64,000 nucleotides of DNA, from the NCBI GenBank assembly GCA_039707655.1, contig CM077666.1:245302166-245366165 (forward strand). Reading direction: 5' to 3'. The position numbers and the translations under genes are program-made. Each line of letters opens with the position of its first letter. Positions within the stretch are counted from its first letter, which is position 1. Shown here piece by piece: positions 22,489 through 35,097 of this stretch. The stretch comes from Elymus sibiricus (taxonomy: Eukaryota; Streptophyta; Magnoliopsida; Poales; Poaceae). The notes under the pieces were generated by a model. The model was not told the origin of the DNA. It saw only the letters and a list, made by a program, of their open reading frames with translations, and searched no databases.

Positions 22489-25400
22489 TGTCACAACCCT
22501 AGCTTAGTCATTGCTTGTCATTGCATAATCATCCATGAATCATGTTTAAATTTCAATTGAAGTTGAAATGGGGATGATCAAACCCTACCATCACTTGAAT
22601 CAAACTAGGTTCAACTAAAAATATCTTCAATGAATCCAAAATGCCCTTAAAAATAGTTCCGAGAATTTTGGCAGGAACTATATATCAAACCAAAATTTAT
22701 GAACATTTTTAAGTATTGTTTTGGACTTTGAAATTAAATCACTATTGTATTTGAGTTGGATTATATACATAATATATGAAATATATATCCAAATCCCCTG
22801 AAATAATTTATGTGCACTTGGCTTGGTCCATTGGAGCAAGATAAATTTATTCAGAAGTTTTTGGCACTGGTTTGAACTCTGTTTCAATTCTAATCAGTGG
22901 CAAAATAAATAAAGAAAACTGAAACAAAAGAAAAATAAAGGATAGAGAAACCTTACCTTGCAAGTGGCCCAGTCCACCAGAGCCCAGCACACGTGGAGCT
23001 TCTTCAACCTTCTGCCAGAAGGAGAAGCAGCTCGCTGTCGAGCGCACAGCCGAACGCGGCCACCTCCTGCTTGCCACGGAGATGCTCGTCCTCGTGATCA
23101 TCCGCTCGCCTAGGAGACGGCCATGAGCCCCTCTCACTTTCCCCTCTCCCTGAACCTCTTCCCCTCCTCTGTAGCTCCCGTTTCCAAGCCACCCGAGACC
23201 GGCCGCCATCCGCCGTTGTTTGCCGTGTGACCAACGCCAATGAAATGCCACAGCACCTTGTTGCCGAGCACCTCCGTGCTGCCCCTCTTCTCCACGCAGG
23301 CGAACGCATCCAGAAGAGCGCCGAGACGCCGCAATCGCCACGGCTTCGCCCCTCTGCCCGCCAGAAGCCATCGCTCGATTCGCCACCTGCAACTCGTCCC
23401 CGAGCCCACTGACCATCCCTACATCTCTACCGTGAGCTCCTCTTCTTTCCCCCCTGTTTCCCTCGTTGAACGCCTCCTCTAGCCGCGTCGCCCGCAAGCC
23501 CGAGCCTCGGCCATCGCCATGGCCGTTGCACGCCTAGCCGCCGAGCTCGTCCACTTGAGCCCGTGGCACCAAAGTGCTCCTGCTGACCCATAGCTGCCGC
23601 TTAGCCGCTTGGTTTGCTCGTTTGCGAGCCATAGCCCTGCGGTCGTGCTAGCCCGTATGGCACCACCGCAGCTGCCCTTGCCGCCGCTGCCACAGGCCAT
23701 CCCCGCCCTTGCTACTTGCTCCATCAGATGCGCGCGAACCACAGCAACCCGTAGCCGCAAACCACGCATGGAATGGTGCCCTGTAGCGAGAGTATGATGA
23801 ACCTCCGCCGCCGGCTGTGGTCGTCGCCGGTTAATCTCCGGCGATGGTGACATGGCGGATTAGATTAGCTGCTAATCGCCCACTTAATTAACCTCCACAG
23901 CCACTGACATCTGGGCCCCACCGGCTAAATAACCACGGATTAATTTCAGATTAGATTTAATTAAACCCAGGGGACCCACACGTCAGTTTGACCTTGCTGA
24001 CGTCACCGTTGACTGGTCCCACCTGTTTGGTTTGACCAGAGCCGAGTCATCAGTTGACTGACCAACATGTCATACACTGTGGCTAGTCACCCACTGAGTA
24101 ACAAAAGTATTTACTGATTTTGGGTAAATCAAAAATGATTTATTTATTTCAGAAAATACTTAAAACTTCTAAAATTCATAGAAAATAATCCACACATCAG
24201 ATGGAAATAATTTATATATGAAAAATTATCAGAAAAATGTGAAGAATCTAGGACAATGTTCGTGCATGTTTGAACAAGTTAACATCACCAACTAGGACAA
24301 TTCATGATTAGGGCAATTTATGAAATATCATTTGGAGTTGGAATTTGATCTTGTTTGAATTCCACTTCAATTAACCTGGCTAACTACTGCATTAGGTCAA
24401 TTCAGTACCTTAATATGACATATCATCCATTTGGTTGTGCATTGCATCGAATGTGTCTCCTTTTCCTGTTTGCCTGTGTTTGTTCCTTCTCGGTAGAAGA
24501 CGGTTCCGACGTTGTGATCGCTGACACCGATGAAGAGCCTTACTATCTTCAAAAGTGCCACGCAAGCAAACCCCCTTGAGCATTTCGATACAATCCCACT
24601 CTCTCGCTCCTGCTCTCTTTTATTGCATTAGGACAACAACGATTCAACTGTTACATGTTTCGGTAGTTGAACCCATTCCTCCACATGACCTGTCGTTGCC
24701 ACAGTAAATAGTAAAACCTACTAGCATGAGTAGGAATTGCTTGAGCCATGATGTGACTACTCATCCATGCTTGTTTGCCATGCTTGCTATTGCTTAGAGT
24801 TGTGTCAGGTCTGATTCATCTGGAAATGAATTGGAATGTTGTGTTCAAGTCCTATTGTGTGAGAGCTATGTGTGTGAACACGATTTGGTAAAGGTAGCGA
24901 TGAGAGGCCATGTAGGAATACATGGTGGGTTGTCTCATTGAGACCGTCCTTAAGAACCGAGTTCTGTGTATGTTATCCAAGACTAGCTACTACCACACAT
25001 TGGCTTCAGGTAACTCGACCCCTCTCGGCTTATTAATCGCCTCGATCTCTGTCCAGGAGTTGCAACTAGTTTCTGGTGTTTGTAGGTTGTGTTAGTAGTC
25101 TACCAAGTGGCACCCGGTACAAGTGGGCTTGGGATAGACTAGGCACCGTGGCACGGTGTACCAAGCAGCCGGCGAGGTGGGCTTGGGAACCCTACGCACA
25201 TCATTTGAGGCCGTAATGGAAACTTCGGCCGGACTTCCCTTGTGGGTTCAGCCTCAGATATGCGATAAACCTGGAGTAGAGTCTTGCATGGTTAGTCAGG
25301 TTGTGGCCGACACCCTCGCTAGGCTTCCGCTTGAAGGTTCCTGAGATACATGACATGTATATGGTGGTAAGTGGTGAGAGCGTGTGTGAAGAAGTACACC

Positions 25401-26593
25401 CCTGCAGGGTTATCAAACTATTCGAATAGCCGCGTCTGCAGATATGGACTACTAGGAGACTTATATGGTTCATAGATAACTTAAAGTGGATACTCTAAAA
25501 TGCACCAAATAAGTGTGAGTGCTATGGATGACCCTCTCGTAGGAAGACGGGACAGGATCCATAGTGGTGTATTGATGTGGTGAATATGTGGACTCGTGTG
25601 CGCTCTCTCACCCCAAAGGAAATTACTGGTAGTCGTATGCAGGATAGCCACTGAGTCAAAGCTAGCTTGCTGCAAATAAACTCCACAACCCCCTTCATTG
25701 ATACCTGATGCATAAGTAGTTAGTTCTGATGTAAGTCTTGCCGAGTACCTTTGTACTCACGGTTGCTTAATTTATGTTTTTGCATAGGAGACTTCAGTCT
25801 CACTAGTAGTTCCACGTGGGCTTCGATGAGTAGCTTGGGAATCCCAGACCGAGGTCTGGTTCCTATGGAGGGTCTTGTAGATAGTCAGGCTTCCCAGCCT
25901 TTTTTTTGTAGTTGTCTGTACTCAGACATGTTATGCTTCCGTTGCTTGTATGACTTTGTATGTTGGGTCATGAGACCCATGATTGTAATATCATGCTATG
26001 TATGGCTCCTCGGAGCCTCTTAAATAAATACTTTGAGTCGTAGAGTTATGTTGTGATGCCATGTTGTATATACACATATCGTGTATATTGTGTGTATGCT
26101 TGAAATGCATTGGTATGTGTGGGATTCGACACCTAGTTATCTGCCTTTGGTAGACTTTCCTACAGGGAAATGCCTCCTAGAGCTTCCACTGAGCCCTGGT
26201 AGTTCGCTATTGCTCCGGGACACATGGATTGACCGGCATGTATCCTTCTTTGCTCATGTGTCTGTCCCTACGGGGAAATGTCACGCGGTGTTTTACTGGA
26301 GTCCTTGTAGCTTGCTACGACTCGGTTGCACACGCTGATGACCGACACGTGCATTGCTGGGTTACGTATGCCTGTCCCTGTACGTTTGTGCTACCTTGGT
26401 TTATGACTAGTCATGTCGACCCGAATTCTCTGTCATATGGATGCTAGCATCACAATCATATACGTGAGCCAAAAAACGCAAACGGTCCCGGCCAAGGTAA
26501 AGGCGGCAGCCGTGGGTTACCGTGCGTGAGGCCGCAAAGTGATATGATGCGTCTTATGCTAGATCGGTGTGACTTAGGATCAGGGTCCCGACA
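22489..26593. mobile_element. Solo LTR of a large-LTR retrotransposon, 4105 bp
   Basis: It opens TGTCACAACCC and closes GGGTCCCGACA, giving TG...CA ends, and perfect CCAAG duplications flank it. It splits an Athila-type internal region. Neither primer site nor polypurine tract is inside, so this is one LTR left by recombination between the two ends of an element. Its length is in the range known for large retrotransposon derivatives of Triticeae. A GC-rich stretch at about 22980-23870 has open frames on both strands without recognisable protein motifs. Orientation is undetermined. Confidence 0.85.
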
Positions 26594-26598
26594 CCAAG
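26594..26598. repeat. Target site duplication CCAAG, right
   Basis: An exact copy of 22484-22488, directly after the solo LTR. Confidence 0.92.
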
Positions 26599-26933
26599 CT
26601 TAGGGTCCTGCCGCTCCTTATTCCATCATCCATCGTGATCTCACCCAAAACTTGAAAACTTCAGCACACAAAACTCAAAAGAAACCTCGTGAGATCCGTT
26701 AGTATAACAAACAAATCTTAAACTTTAGGTACTGTTATAAATTGATTCATATTTAATTCTTGCATAATGCTACTATACTCTAACTTCTCCATGACTTATA
26801 CCCCCCGATATAATCCATAGCATCATTAAAATAAGCGAACTATGCAATAGAAAACATAATCTGTCTAAAACAGAACAATCTTTAAAGATCTATTTAAACA
26901 GAACAGTCTTTAAAACAGAACAGAATTTGTCAG
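26599..26933 (-). other. Athila-type internal region, continuation
   Basis: It continues the region cut by the solo LTR and includes the stretch shared with 17230-17375. At about 26934 it jumps directly into LTR sequence. The LTR end, primer site and gag that should intervene are deleted. Confidence 0.7.
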
Positions 26934-27968
26934 CATGCATCTAGGGTATTAAGTTAATGAAAACGGAGCAACGCCTTAAGCAAGATGACTTGATGTAGGC
27001 AAAGTAAACCCAATCAATATGAATAAACCTCGTCGTTTTACCCTTAATGGAAACAATACAAATATGTGTCTTGTCCCTTTCTGTCACTGGGATATAGAAC
27101 ACCGCAAGATTGAACCCATTACAAAGCACCTCTCCCACTGAAGATAAATCAATCTAGTTGGCCAAACCAAATGGATAGATCGGAGAGAAATACAAAGCTA
27201 TAACAATCATGCATAAAAAAATTCAGAAAAGACTCAAATATTTCTCCTGAATAATCTGATCATAAACCCACAATTCATCGGATCCCAACAAACACAGCGC
27301 AAAAGAAGATTACATCGAATAGAACTCCAAGGAGATCGAGGAGAACATTGTATTGAAGATCAAAGAGAGAGAAGAAGCCATCTAGCTACTAGCTATGGAA
27401 CCGTATGTCTATGGTAAATTACTCACACATCATCGGAGGGACAGCAAGGTTGATGTAGAAGCCGTCCGTGAACGATTCCCCCTCCGGCAGGGTGCCGGAA
27501 AAGGCCTCCAGATGGGATCGCGGAAGAATAGAAGCTTGCGGCGGCGGAAAAGTTATTTTGTGGGGCTCTCTGTTGGTTTCCCAATATTTGAGAATTTATA
27601 GAAGTGGAATTAGTTCAAAAGAAACTACTAGGGTCCCACAAGGCATCTTGGCGCGCCTCCCCTGGGGGTGCGTGGGGTTGCCTTGTCACCTCCTCGTGAG
27701 GCTTCTGGTCTCCTCCCGAAGCTTCTAGGGTCTCCCTTGTCCATAAAAAAATTGTCAAAAAGTTTCGTAGCGTTTGGACTTCGTTTGGTACTGATTTACT
27801 GAAAAACCAAAAACAAGCAGAAAACAGCAACTAGCACTGGGCTCTAGGTTAATAGATTAGTCCCAAAAAATGATATAAAATAGCATATAATTGCATATAA
27901 AATATCCAAGATTGATACTATAATAGCATGGAACAATCAAAAATTATAGATATGTTGGAGATGTATCA
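26934..27968 (-). repeat. Athila-type LTR, 3' part deleted
   Basis: The minus strand starts TGATACATCTCCAACATATC at 27968 and is collinear with 20313-19281. It ends inside the LTR at 26934. It is the 5' LTR of the copy whose 3' LTR is 18760-20313. Confidence 0.82.
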
Positions 27969-28660
27969 TATAAATTCCCATAAATCCCAAAACCAACAGA
28001 GAGCCACCCGAAATAACTTTTCCGCCGCCGCATGCTTCTGTTCTTCCGCGTTCCCATCTGGAGGCCTTTTCCGGTGATCTGCCGGAGGGGGAATCGATCA
28101 CGGAGGGCTTCTACATCAACCTTGTTGTCGTTTCGATGATGTGTGAGTAGTTTAACACAGACCTACGGGTCCATAGCTAGTAGCTAGATGGCTTCTTCTC
28201 TCTCTTTGATCATCAATACAAAGTTCTCCATGATCTCCATGGAGTTCTATCCGATGTAATCTTCTTTTGCGGTGTGTTTGTTGGGATCCGATGAATTGTG
28301 GGTTTATGATCAGATTGTTCACTAAAAGTAATTGAGTCTTTTCTGAACTTTATTATGCATGATTATTATAGCTTTGTATTTCTCTCCGATCTATCCGTTT
28401 GGTTTGGTCAACTAGATTGATTTATCTTCAACGGGAGAGGCGCTTTGTAATGGGTTCAATCTTGTGGTGTCCTCACCTAGTGACAGAAGGGGTAGCGAGG
28501 CACGTATTAGTATTATTGCCATTAAGGGTAAAACGACAGGGTTTATTCATATTGCTTGAGTTTATTCTGTCTACATGATGTCATCTTGCTTAAAGCGTTA
28601 CTCTGTTTGTTATGAACTTAATACCATAGATGCATGCTGGATAGCGGTTGATTGGTGGAG
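26934..28660. repeat. Large inverted repeat from head-to-head LTR pieces
   Basis: The arm 26934-27600 (minus-strand LTR) is the reverse complement of 27969-28660 (plus-strand LTR) with scattered mismatches. They are separated by about 370 bases of LTR sequence present only on the left. A transcript crossing it could fold into a hairpin of roughly 0.7 kb. Confidence 0.78.
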
Positions 28661-29158
28661 TAATAGTAGTAGATGCAGGCTGGAGTCGGTCTAGTTGTCA
28701 CAAATGTGAGGCCTATATACATGATCATTGCCATGAATAACATCATAACTATGCGCTTTTCTGTCAATTGCCCAACAGTAATTTGTTTACCCGCCGTATG
28801 CTATGTTTCGAGAGAGAAGCCTCTAGTGAAAACTATGGCCCCCAGGTCTACTTTAATTATATTAGAAAACCCTAAATTACTTTGCTACAATTATTTTACT
28901 TTTTATTTATTTTTCAATTTATATATCTATCACTATCAGATTTAATCCTTGCAAGTAACGAGTTCAAGGGGATTGACAACCCTCTTGCCCGCGTTGGGTG
29001 TATTTGCTCTCTTGTGTGTAGGTACTGCTTGACTAGGATTTGCTTGGTTCTCCTATTGCTTCGATAACCTTTTTTCTCACCGAGGGAAATACTATCCGCT
29101 ACTATATTGCTTCACCCTTCCTCTTCGGAGAAAATCCCAACGCAACACACAAGTAGCA
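27969..29158 (+). repeat. Athila-type LTR, 5' part missing, opposite orientation
   Basis: Plus-strand sequence is collinear with 18760-19946 reversed. It begins near the TATA region and ends with the LTR terminus AAGTAGCA at 29158. It joins the minus-strand LTR without a spacer at 27968/27969. No primer site follows, so the internal region is lost. Confidence 0.8.
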
Positions 29159-29251
29159 CTACGGAAAGGACCTCGAATTGGAGTGTCTCTATTCAAAAGT
29201 TGTCCTCGTCGCCAAAGATGACCTCGAGCTCGATCTGTCCCAGAGGGCGTA
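29159..29251. other. Unassigned 93 bp between LTRs
   Basis: A short stretch lies between the end of the plus-strand Athila-type LTR and the end of the minus-strand family A LTR. It is open in one plus frame but resembles nothing I can name. It is probably a fragment of the older target. Confidence 0.3.
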
Positions 29252-29599
29252 TGATGTAGGGCACGGGCCAAAGTGCCCTGATTTGTCCCGATGTTCACGA
29301 ATTGGAGGTGGCTACGAAGAGGAACGCGAAGAACACGAAGAACAAGAGGGGAAATCACAAGAGAAACACTCAAGAACAAGTCCAATCACACATCCACTAG
29401 ACTAACAAACACACAAGATCAACAAGGTACATGAACAATCAAAGGGAAGGATACAAGGTAGAGTTCATCCCAAACCCAAGAGGAGATGAGGTCTTGATGA
29501 TTCACTTGGGGAATCCTTCTCCACAAGTGGAGGTCTTGTACTCCAATGGAGTCTTCTCTCTCAAGAGGAATCCCATAAGGGAAGATACATGAGCTAAGA
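29252..29599 (-). repeat. Family A LTR, 3' piece (split by nested insertion)
   Basis: The minus-strand LTR end CCTACATCA is at 29252. Sequence up to 29599 continues at 38035-38642 on the far side of the nested element. Together they total 956 bp, matching the 952-bp family A LTR at 1165. Confidence 0.8.
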
Positions 29600-30617
29600 T
29601 GATGTAGGGTGGAACCCTAATGGTGTCGATCTTTCACGATTGGAGCGGATCCCGCGAAGAACACGAGGGAAAACGAGAGGAATCACTCAAATAGACAAGA
29701 AACAATCACACATGTGCTAAATCCACATACACACGGAGAGATTCACGATCCAAAGTCAACAAAGGACGATACAAACGGTAGCTAGTTCACCCCGATCCGG
29801 AGAGGAGTCGAGGTCTTGATATCCCGTGGGATCTTCTCACATGCTCACATGGAGGTCTTGAACTCCATGGGAGTGGTCTCTCTCTCTCTCAAGAGGAGGT
29901 AAGGAGCAAAGCTCAACTAATGAGCTATCATATTTGCTAACCCTAGAAATGAGGAGGGGGGCGTCTATTTATAGTCTAGCCACGAAGTGGGAGGTGGGAT
30001 GAGAGATACATGGGCCTCTGGCCCGGTTAGGCACGCATAGGTGCCGGACGTCCGGGCTGGGGGCCGGATGTCCGGGGCTTCGGGACGAGCCGGATGTCCG
30101 GGGTCGCGGCCGGATGTCCGGCTTGGAGTGGCAGAACTTCTGTTGCTCCCTGGATACGTCTCTGCTGGATTTCTGGGGAAGGAGGCCGGATGTTCGGGCG
30201 GTGGCGTGACGCCGGATGTCCGGGGTCCCGCCGGATGTCCGGTCGCTGTTGCTCTTCGGGTGCCAGAAGGTGTGGACCTTCTCTGTAGCGGAGGCGCCGG
30301 ATGTCCGGGGCTCGGGCCGGATGTCCGGGCCCTGTAGCTGCAGCAGCTCCGCCTTCTTCCGTCTCCGCTTCCATGCTTCCCTCGCGGATGGTGTAGTTGC
30401 TCCTTGGCGCTTGTACTCCTCCTCGTCATCCGTGAAGCTCCGACAATATATATGCATGCACACGAGAGGAGAGTCAAGTAGTATACCATCCTCGAAGAGG
30501 TCAAGTGAACACGTGTAAAGGAGATGATTCACCTTTATGTATGTGAAGTACATGTCGCGCGTGTCACTTGCCGAACGGACTCTTGACATGGTGATGTCCG
30601 TAGGATGCTCCGCATCA
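29600..30617 (-). repeat. 3' LTR of the gag-only element
   Basis: The minus strand starts TGATGCGGAGCATCC at 30617 and ends CCTACATCA at 29600, for 1018 bp. A TATA-like CTATAAATAG lies at 29965-29974. Between 30045 and 30330 the unit CCGGATGTCCGG recurs about nine times, for example at 30064, 30090 and 30110. Termini match family A but the body does not. Confidence 0.9.
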
Positions 30618-33496
30618 TCCCCTCCCCCTTGGAAAAGATCCGTCCTCAGATCGAAAACCAAATCACCATGGGAAAGAGATGTCGTCGCCATGTAGAAGTG
30701 GACGATCACCAAGCACTCTTCATCTTGAAGCTCGAAATGGGCACTCTCCAATGTCGCACCGTCTTGTGATTCCTTGAAAAGGAGCAAGGACAACAAACAC
30801 TTGGAAAAACAAATGTGGTTAGCGTTAGTGCAAAACCAAGCATTCAAGCGGTGATTCACCCAACAAGTGTTGTCGTCATGTCTAGCATAAGGTGTGACAA
30901 AGGAATGAGACATGGCATGTAAGCACATAAATTGAGCACAATCAAGGTCATCATGGAAACAAGCATGCAAATGGGAGGTCGAGATGCTAATAAATGTGAT
31001 AAGAGAACAAGCATCTACATCAAGGTCATAGCAAGCATGCATCAAGCGGTCAACAAATGGTTGATGGTAGGCATAGGAATCAATCACAACACCAAATAAA
31101 ATGACATGTCGAAACACATGGGTCAAGTGCAAGACAAACCAAGCATAATGTGCATATGGTGTAGTGAAGATAGTGTGGTACTCAACACAATAGAAAGAGC
31201 AAATGTTCATCATGTGTGAGGCAATCAAGTCAAGCATGTAGCAATCAATGGGACATGGCATATGTGAAGAAATGACATTGTTGCAATCAAACACATGGAA
31301 ATAGCATGGGATAATCATGTTCGATGCAACACACAAGGCATATATATCATGAGGCATGGCAATGTGGCAATGACAAGTCAAAACATGAAGATCTCTAGCA
31401 TGTGTGCAATGTGTCATGGTGCAAGCAACACATGAAGTATGATCCACAATATTCATGCTCATGGTTTCGGTGTTCTCAAAAGAGGAGGATATCACCGCGA
31501 AAGCATGTCCTTGTGCGTCCTTCACAATGCCGAAGTGGTAGCAAATGCGTTGTAGAAGCACGTCGGTCGAAAGTGGCTCGCTCTCAAGAGCTCGAATGGT
31601 CAACTCACGTGAAGTGGAAGTTGACACGGGGTCGAACGATCCTACACATGCGCAAAACAAAGCAAAGAACGTATGCGCATGGTAGATAAACGCATCATCC
31701 ATCATGATGGTTCTCTTCTCTTGCACATAACCATTAGTAGGAAAAGTGCATGAATAATATGATGCAACAATCTTAATGTTCATGGCACTATGCATATGGT
31801 GCAAAGAGGTAATACAAGTATGCTTCACAAGAAACATGTCAAAAGCTCCAATAATATGGGAGAAAGCTATGGGGGCGATCTCATTAGCAAGACTAAAAGC
31901 ATTGTTGCACTCAAGACATGGCAAATCATCTAGTATGAGTGATGCAACATATGGAGATATATGACAAGAAGCAATATCAATCATGTGCAAAGCATGTGAA
32001 TGGATGCCATCAACCGCATGAAACGAGCAAGTATGAATCATCGGTGATGCAACAATGCAAGCAATCATAGTAATCATGTCGTGAAAACTAGTGGAGCAAA
32101 GATGCAACACACTAGAGGAAATCATGGCAATCATGTCATGTGAGCAAATAATAGATATAGGCAATGCACATGACATATCGTAAGCACGAACATAAAGCAA
32201 TATCAAAGTATCATCATAGACATGGGGTACAAAGCAAACATGGCAATAACAAGTGATATCTCCACCAAGCATGCAAATACACAAACAAGTGCTAGAATCA
32301 TGGATCATGTGTAATGCAAAGCATGGGTCACCAAAGCATGTCATCCAAATGGAAATGAGCATATCATGCAACGTGAACATGGCAATATGGGCATAGAATA
32401 TGTAATGGACAATAACCCATAACCATGTGAGGGCCATGTAGAAGAAATGCGCGAAGGCTCGTCACGTAGAGGGAGGGTGGAGGGTAAGCACTCCATAGTG
32501 GCGCACATCTTCATTGCTCTCTAGAGCTCGTTTCCTCAACTCGTGCGCTTGCGACGTTGACAAGTAAGCATGGGGACCTACACAACAAATAGGCAAACGA
32601 AACAAAGTGTGTGCGTGGTAAATGTACACATCATCCATCATGATGTGTATGTGCACGTGAGAGTTAGCACAAAACAAGCAATGCTCAAAGAAATTTGAGG
32701 CATGGTATATGAACATGTCATCCATCATGAAAGAATAGTTGTTATGTATAACACGATGGGGACACAAATTGAGCATGCAAGTATATGGCACATTAATAGC
32801 ATTATTCATGGGGAGCATATCGTGCACACAATCATGGAAATCATGCAAGTCATAGGATGGATCAAAATCTCCTAACATGTATGAGGAAACTATGGGGGTC
32901 GTCTCATGAGCAATAGCGGATGCATAATATGGAGAAAATTGACAACATGGCAAACAATGCATGTTCAAAGCTAGGTGGTCATGGCATGGCATATGAGAAA
33001 AATGATGCAAAGGAAGCATATCAATATCATCACAAGAAAAACAAATGCCAATAACCATGGGCTTGTCATCTATGCCATATGTGCAAATTGGGTTCATTTT
33101 AATGGCATATGCATAGTCACTACGATGAGATTGCAAATATGACATATGGGAGATCTCATTCATAGCATATGACAAGTCAAGAGGGGTTGCAAACATGATG
33201 TGACCGAGAGAATTATCACAAGATAACCTATGTAACATGGCATCACAACTAATAGACTCCACATGGCAATCATCAAACTCATCATAAATGGGTAAATCAT
33301 CGCATGAGGAAGTCGCAATAGCATCAAGCATGTTAATAGGAGGATCGACATCATGCAAGCAAGCAATGTCAAGAATGTCCACTAGTGGGACAAGAGCATC
33401 ACCTTCACCTATGTTACCTCTGTCATTCCACTCATGTGGTGTAGGTGAGGTGGGAAAGACCAACTCGTGGTCATCATCATCGTGATGGAACCATGT
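30618..33496 (-). pseudogene. Long His/Cys/Met-rich reading frame replacing pol
   Basis: Two open stretches, 33463-32465 and 32437-30618 (the latter running on into the LTR), lie in one frame and are separated by a single TGA at 32462-32464. Together they give about 950 codons. The composition is unusual: His, Cys, Met, Asp and Ile are very common, Lys and Glu rare. A motif of the form MMDDxFIYHAxxFF occurs three times (near 32715, 32625 and 31690), and in two of them is followed by an RALES motif. HDMIxMI also repeats. I recognise no enzyme motif. The C-terminal end (SHGDLVFDLRTDLFQGGG) matches the tail of family A pol. The function is unknown; metal binding is possible from composition alone. 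The frame follows gag across an 11-base G run. Confidence 0.7.
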
Positions 33497-33507
33497 GGGG
33501 GGGGGGG

Positions 33508-35097
33508 TGTATCATAGTCCAGCATGGCCATTGTCTTGTCCATAGAAGGGACGAAGTCGTCGAGGGTCGGCGCGTCATCATATATGGGACCTAGCACCAA
33601 ATGAGAAGACACAATAGAGGTAGAGGTTAAGTCGTTAGAGTTTGAAATGGCCTCACAAGATCTATCAACTATCACACTCTCTCTATGTGGTGGCTCACTC
33701 ACTCCCTCAAAGGAGGTGCACTCAATGTCACATATGGTGGAGTCACTCAAATCACTCAAGTGGTGGTGGTGGTGGCTCTCCTCACATGGGAATTGGGTCA
33801 TCTCATCATATATGGGGCTAGTGGTGAAGTCACTCTCACTCTCACTATGGTGGCATAAGTCGCTCAACTCATCATCATACGCCTCCTTGGTCGAGGGGAA
33901 AATCCCATGCTCAACCGTCTCGTCGTCGCCGTGGATGAAGGCCGAAGATGGCACATCATCACTCTCGCCTCCAAAGATGGAAGCATCATCCTCGCTCGCC
34001 ACCTTGTCGCTCGCCTCCAAATCTTGATTCTTGAGTTGCTCCGTAGTAGTAGTCATCGCCGTGCCGTCTTCAAAGAGAGTCGTGGTTGACTCGGCATCGT
34101 CAATGCCACAAAGAGGGATGGCGGTGATGTCGAACTTGGGAGCATCGTCTTGGAGCTTGGTCGTCGCGAAGTGTGCTTGGGGTGGAGAAGCCTTGGCCTT
34201 CTTGAGTTCTTTTTCCGCCTTGAGAGCACCAAAGTAGTTGTCGTCGAGGGACTTGTAGTTGCCGAGGAAGATAGTCTTGGAGATGTCGTTGTTCAATCCC
34301 ATCATGAAGTGGAACTTCGTCGAAATGGGGTCGTCCACACCGGCTCGTCGCAAGGCTTTCTTCATCTCCTTGAAGTACTCATCGATGGACTTGGATCCTT
34401 GGATGGTGTTCTCCAATTGGCGTCGAAGATGTTCCGTGTAGGTGGAAGGCAAAAATCATCGCCGCATCGCTTTCTTCGTCTTGGGCCAACTCACGTCAAA
34501 GCTTGTCGAGGGTTTGTGAAGCCACCATGTCGACGTGTAGTCGTGGAAGGAACTTGTGACGCACTTCACTTGATCTTCGGAGGGGACTTGATGTAGCGTG
34601 AGGTAGTTGTCCATCTTGCGCTCCCACTCGAGATACTCCTCGGGGTCTTGATTCCCATAGAAAGGAAGCTCGTGGTCGGTGTCAAAGTCGTAGTAGCTCG
34701 TGGAAGTCGCGGACTTGAGCTTGGGGAACTTCTCTTGAGCGTAATCTTGCCGTCGAAGATGTCGCATATCCAAAGGCGAAGATGCCTTGAAGTCGCTTGG
34801 CGAAGATGCCAAGGTAGATGGTGAAGTCGTCGAGCGGTGGTTGGTGTTGAACTCTAGACCTTCACGTTCTCGTCGGTGATTGTGTCGATGCCGATGTGAC
34901 CTTGCCCGAGATGGTAGCTCGGAAGCATGTGCACTTGAGCGTCTTCTCGAAGATGAGGGAGACCTCTTGGCGGTCTTGATGAGGGCTATGAGCTCCTCCT
35001 TGTGAGCTTGCATCTTGGCGTCGATGAAGTTTTTCGTGGCATCGAACTCGTCGTTGTTGGTGTAGACCGAAGTAGATGTGATTTGCCTATCCATCAT
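33508..35097 (-). pseudogene. gag: Gag of the non-autonomous element, with long acidic tail
   Basis: The frame begins at ATG 35097 (MMDRQITSTS), like family A gag. An N-terminal Ser/Arg/His-rich segment precedes the gag domain (FYGNQDPEEYLEW, then HDYTSTWW, then KSIDEYFKEMKKALRRAG). A single TGA at 34456-34458 interrupts the frame and is probably a former CGA. After the gag domain the protein becomes acidic and Ser/Asp-rich, with a run of five His near 33770, and shows no CCHC zinc knuckle. The frame meets an 11-base G run (33497-33507); a one-base length change there would join it to the His/Cys/Met-rich frame. Gag would let the element use particles shared with its autonomous partner. Confidence 0.8.

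Noticed and set aside
22847..23853. Open frames in the GC-rich part of the solo LTR as possible host genes
   Set aside because: No recognisable domain, overlapping frames on both strands, and location within an LTR with target duplications. Kept only as a finding about captured sequence.
33497..33507. Programmed frameshift site between gag and the His/Cys/Met-rich frame
   Set aside because: An 11-base G run is prone to simple length mutation, and no slippery heptamer with a downstream structure was evident. Mutation is the simpler reading, though not excluded.
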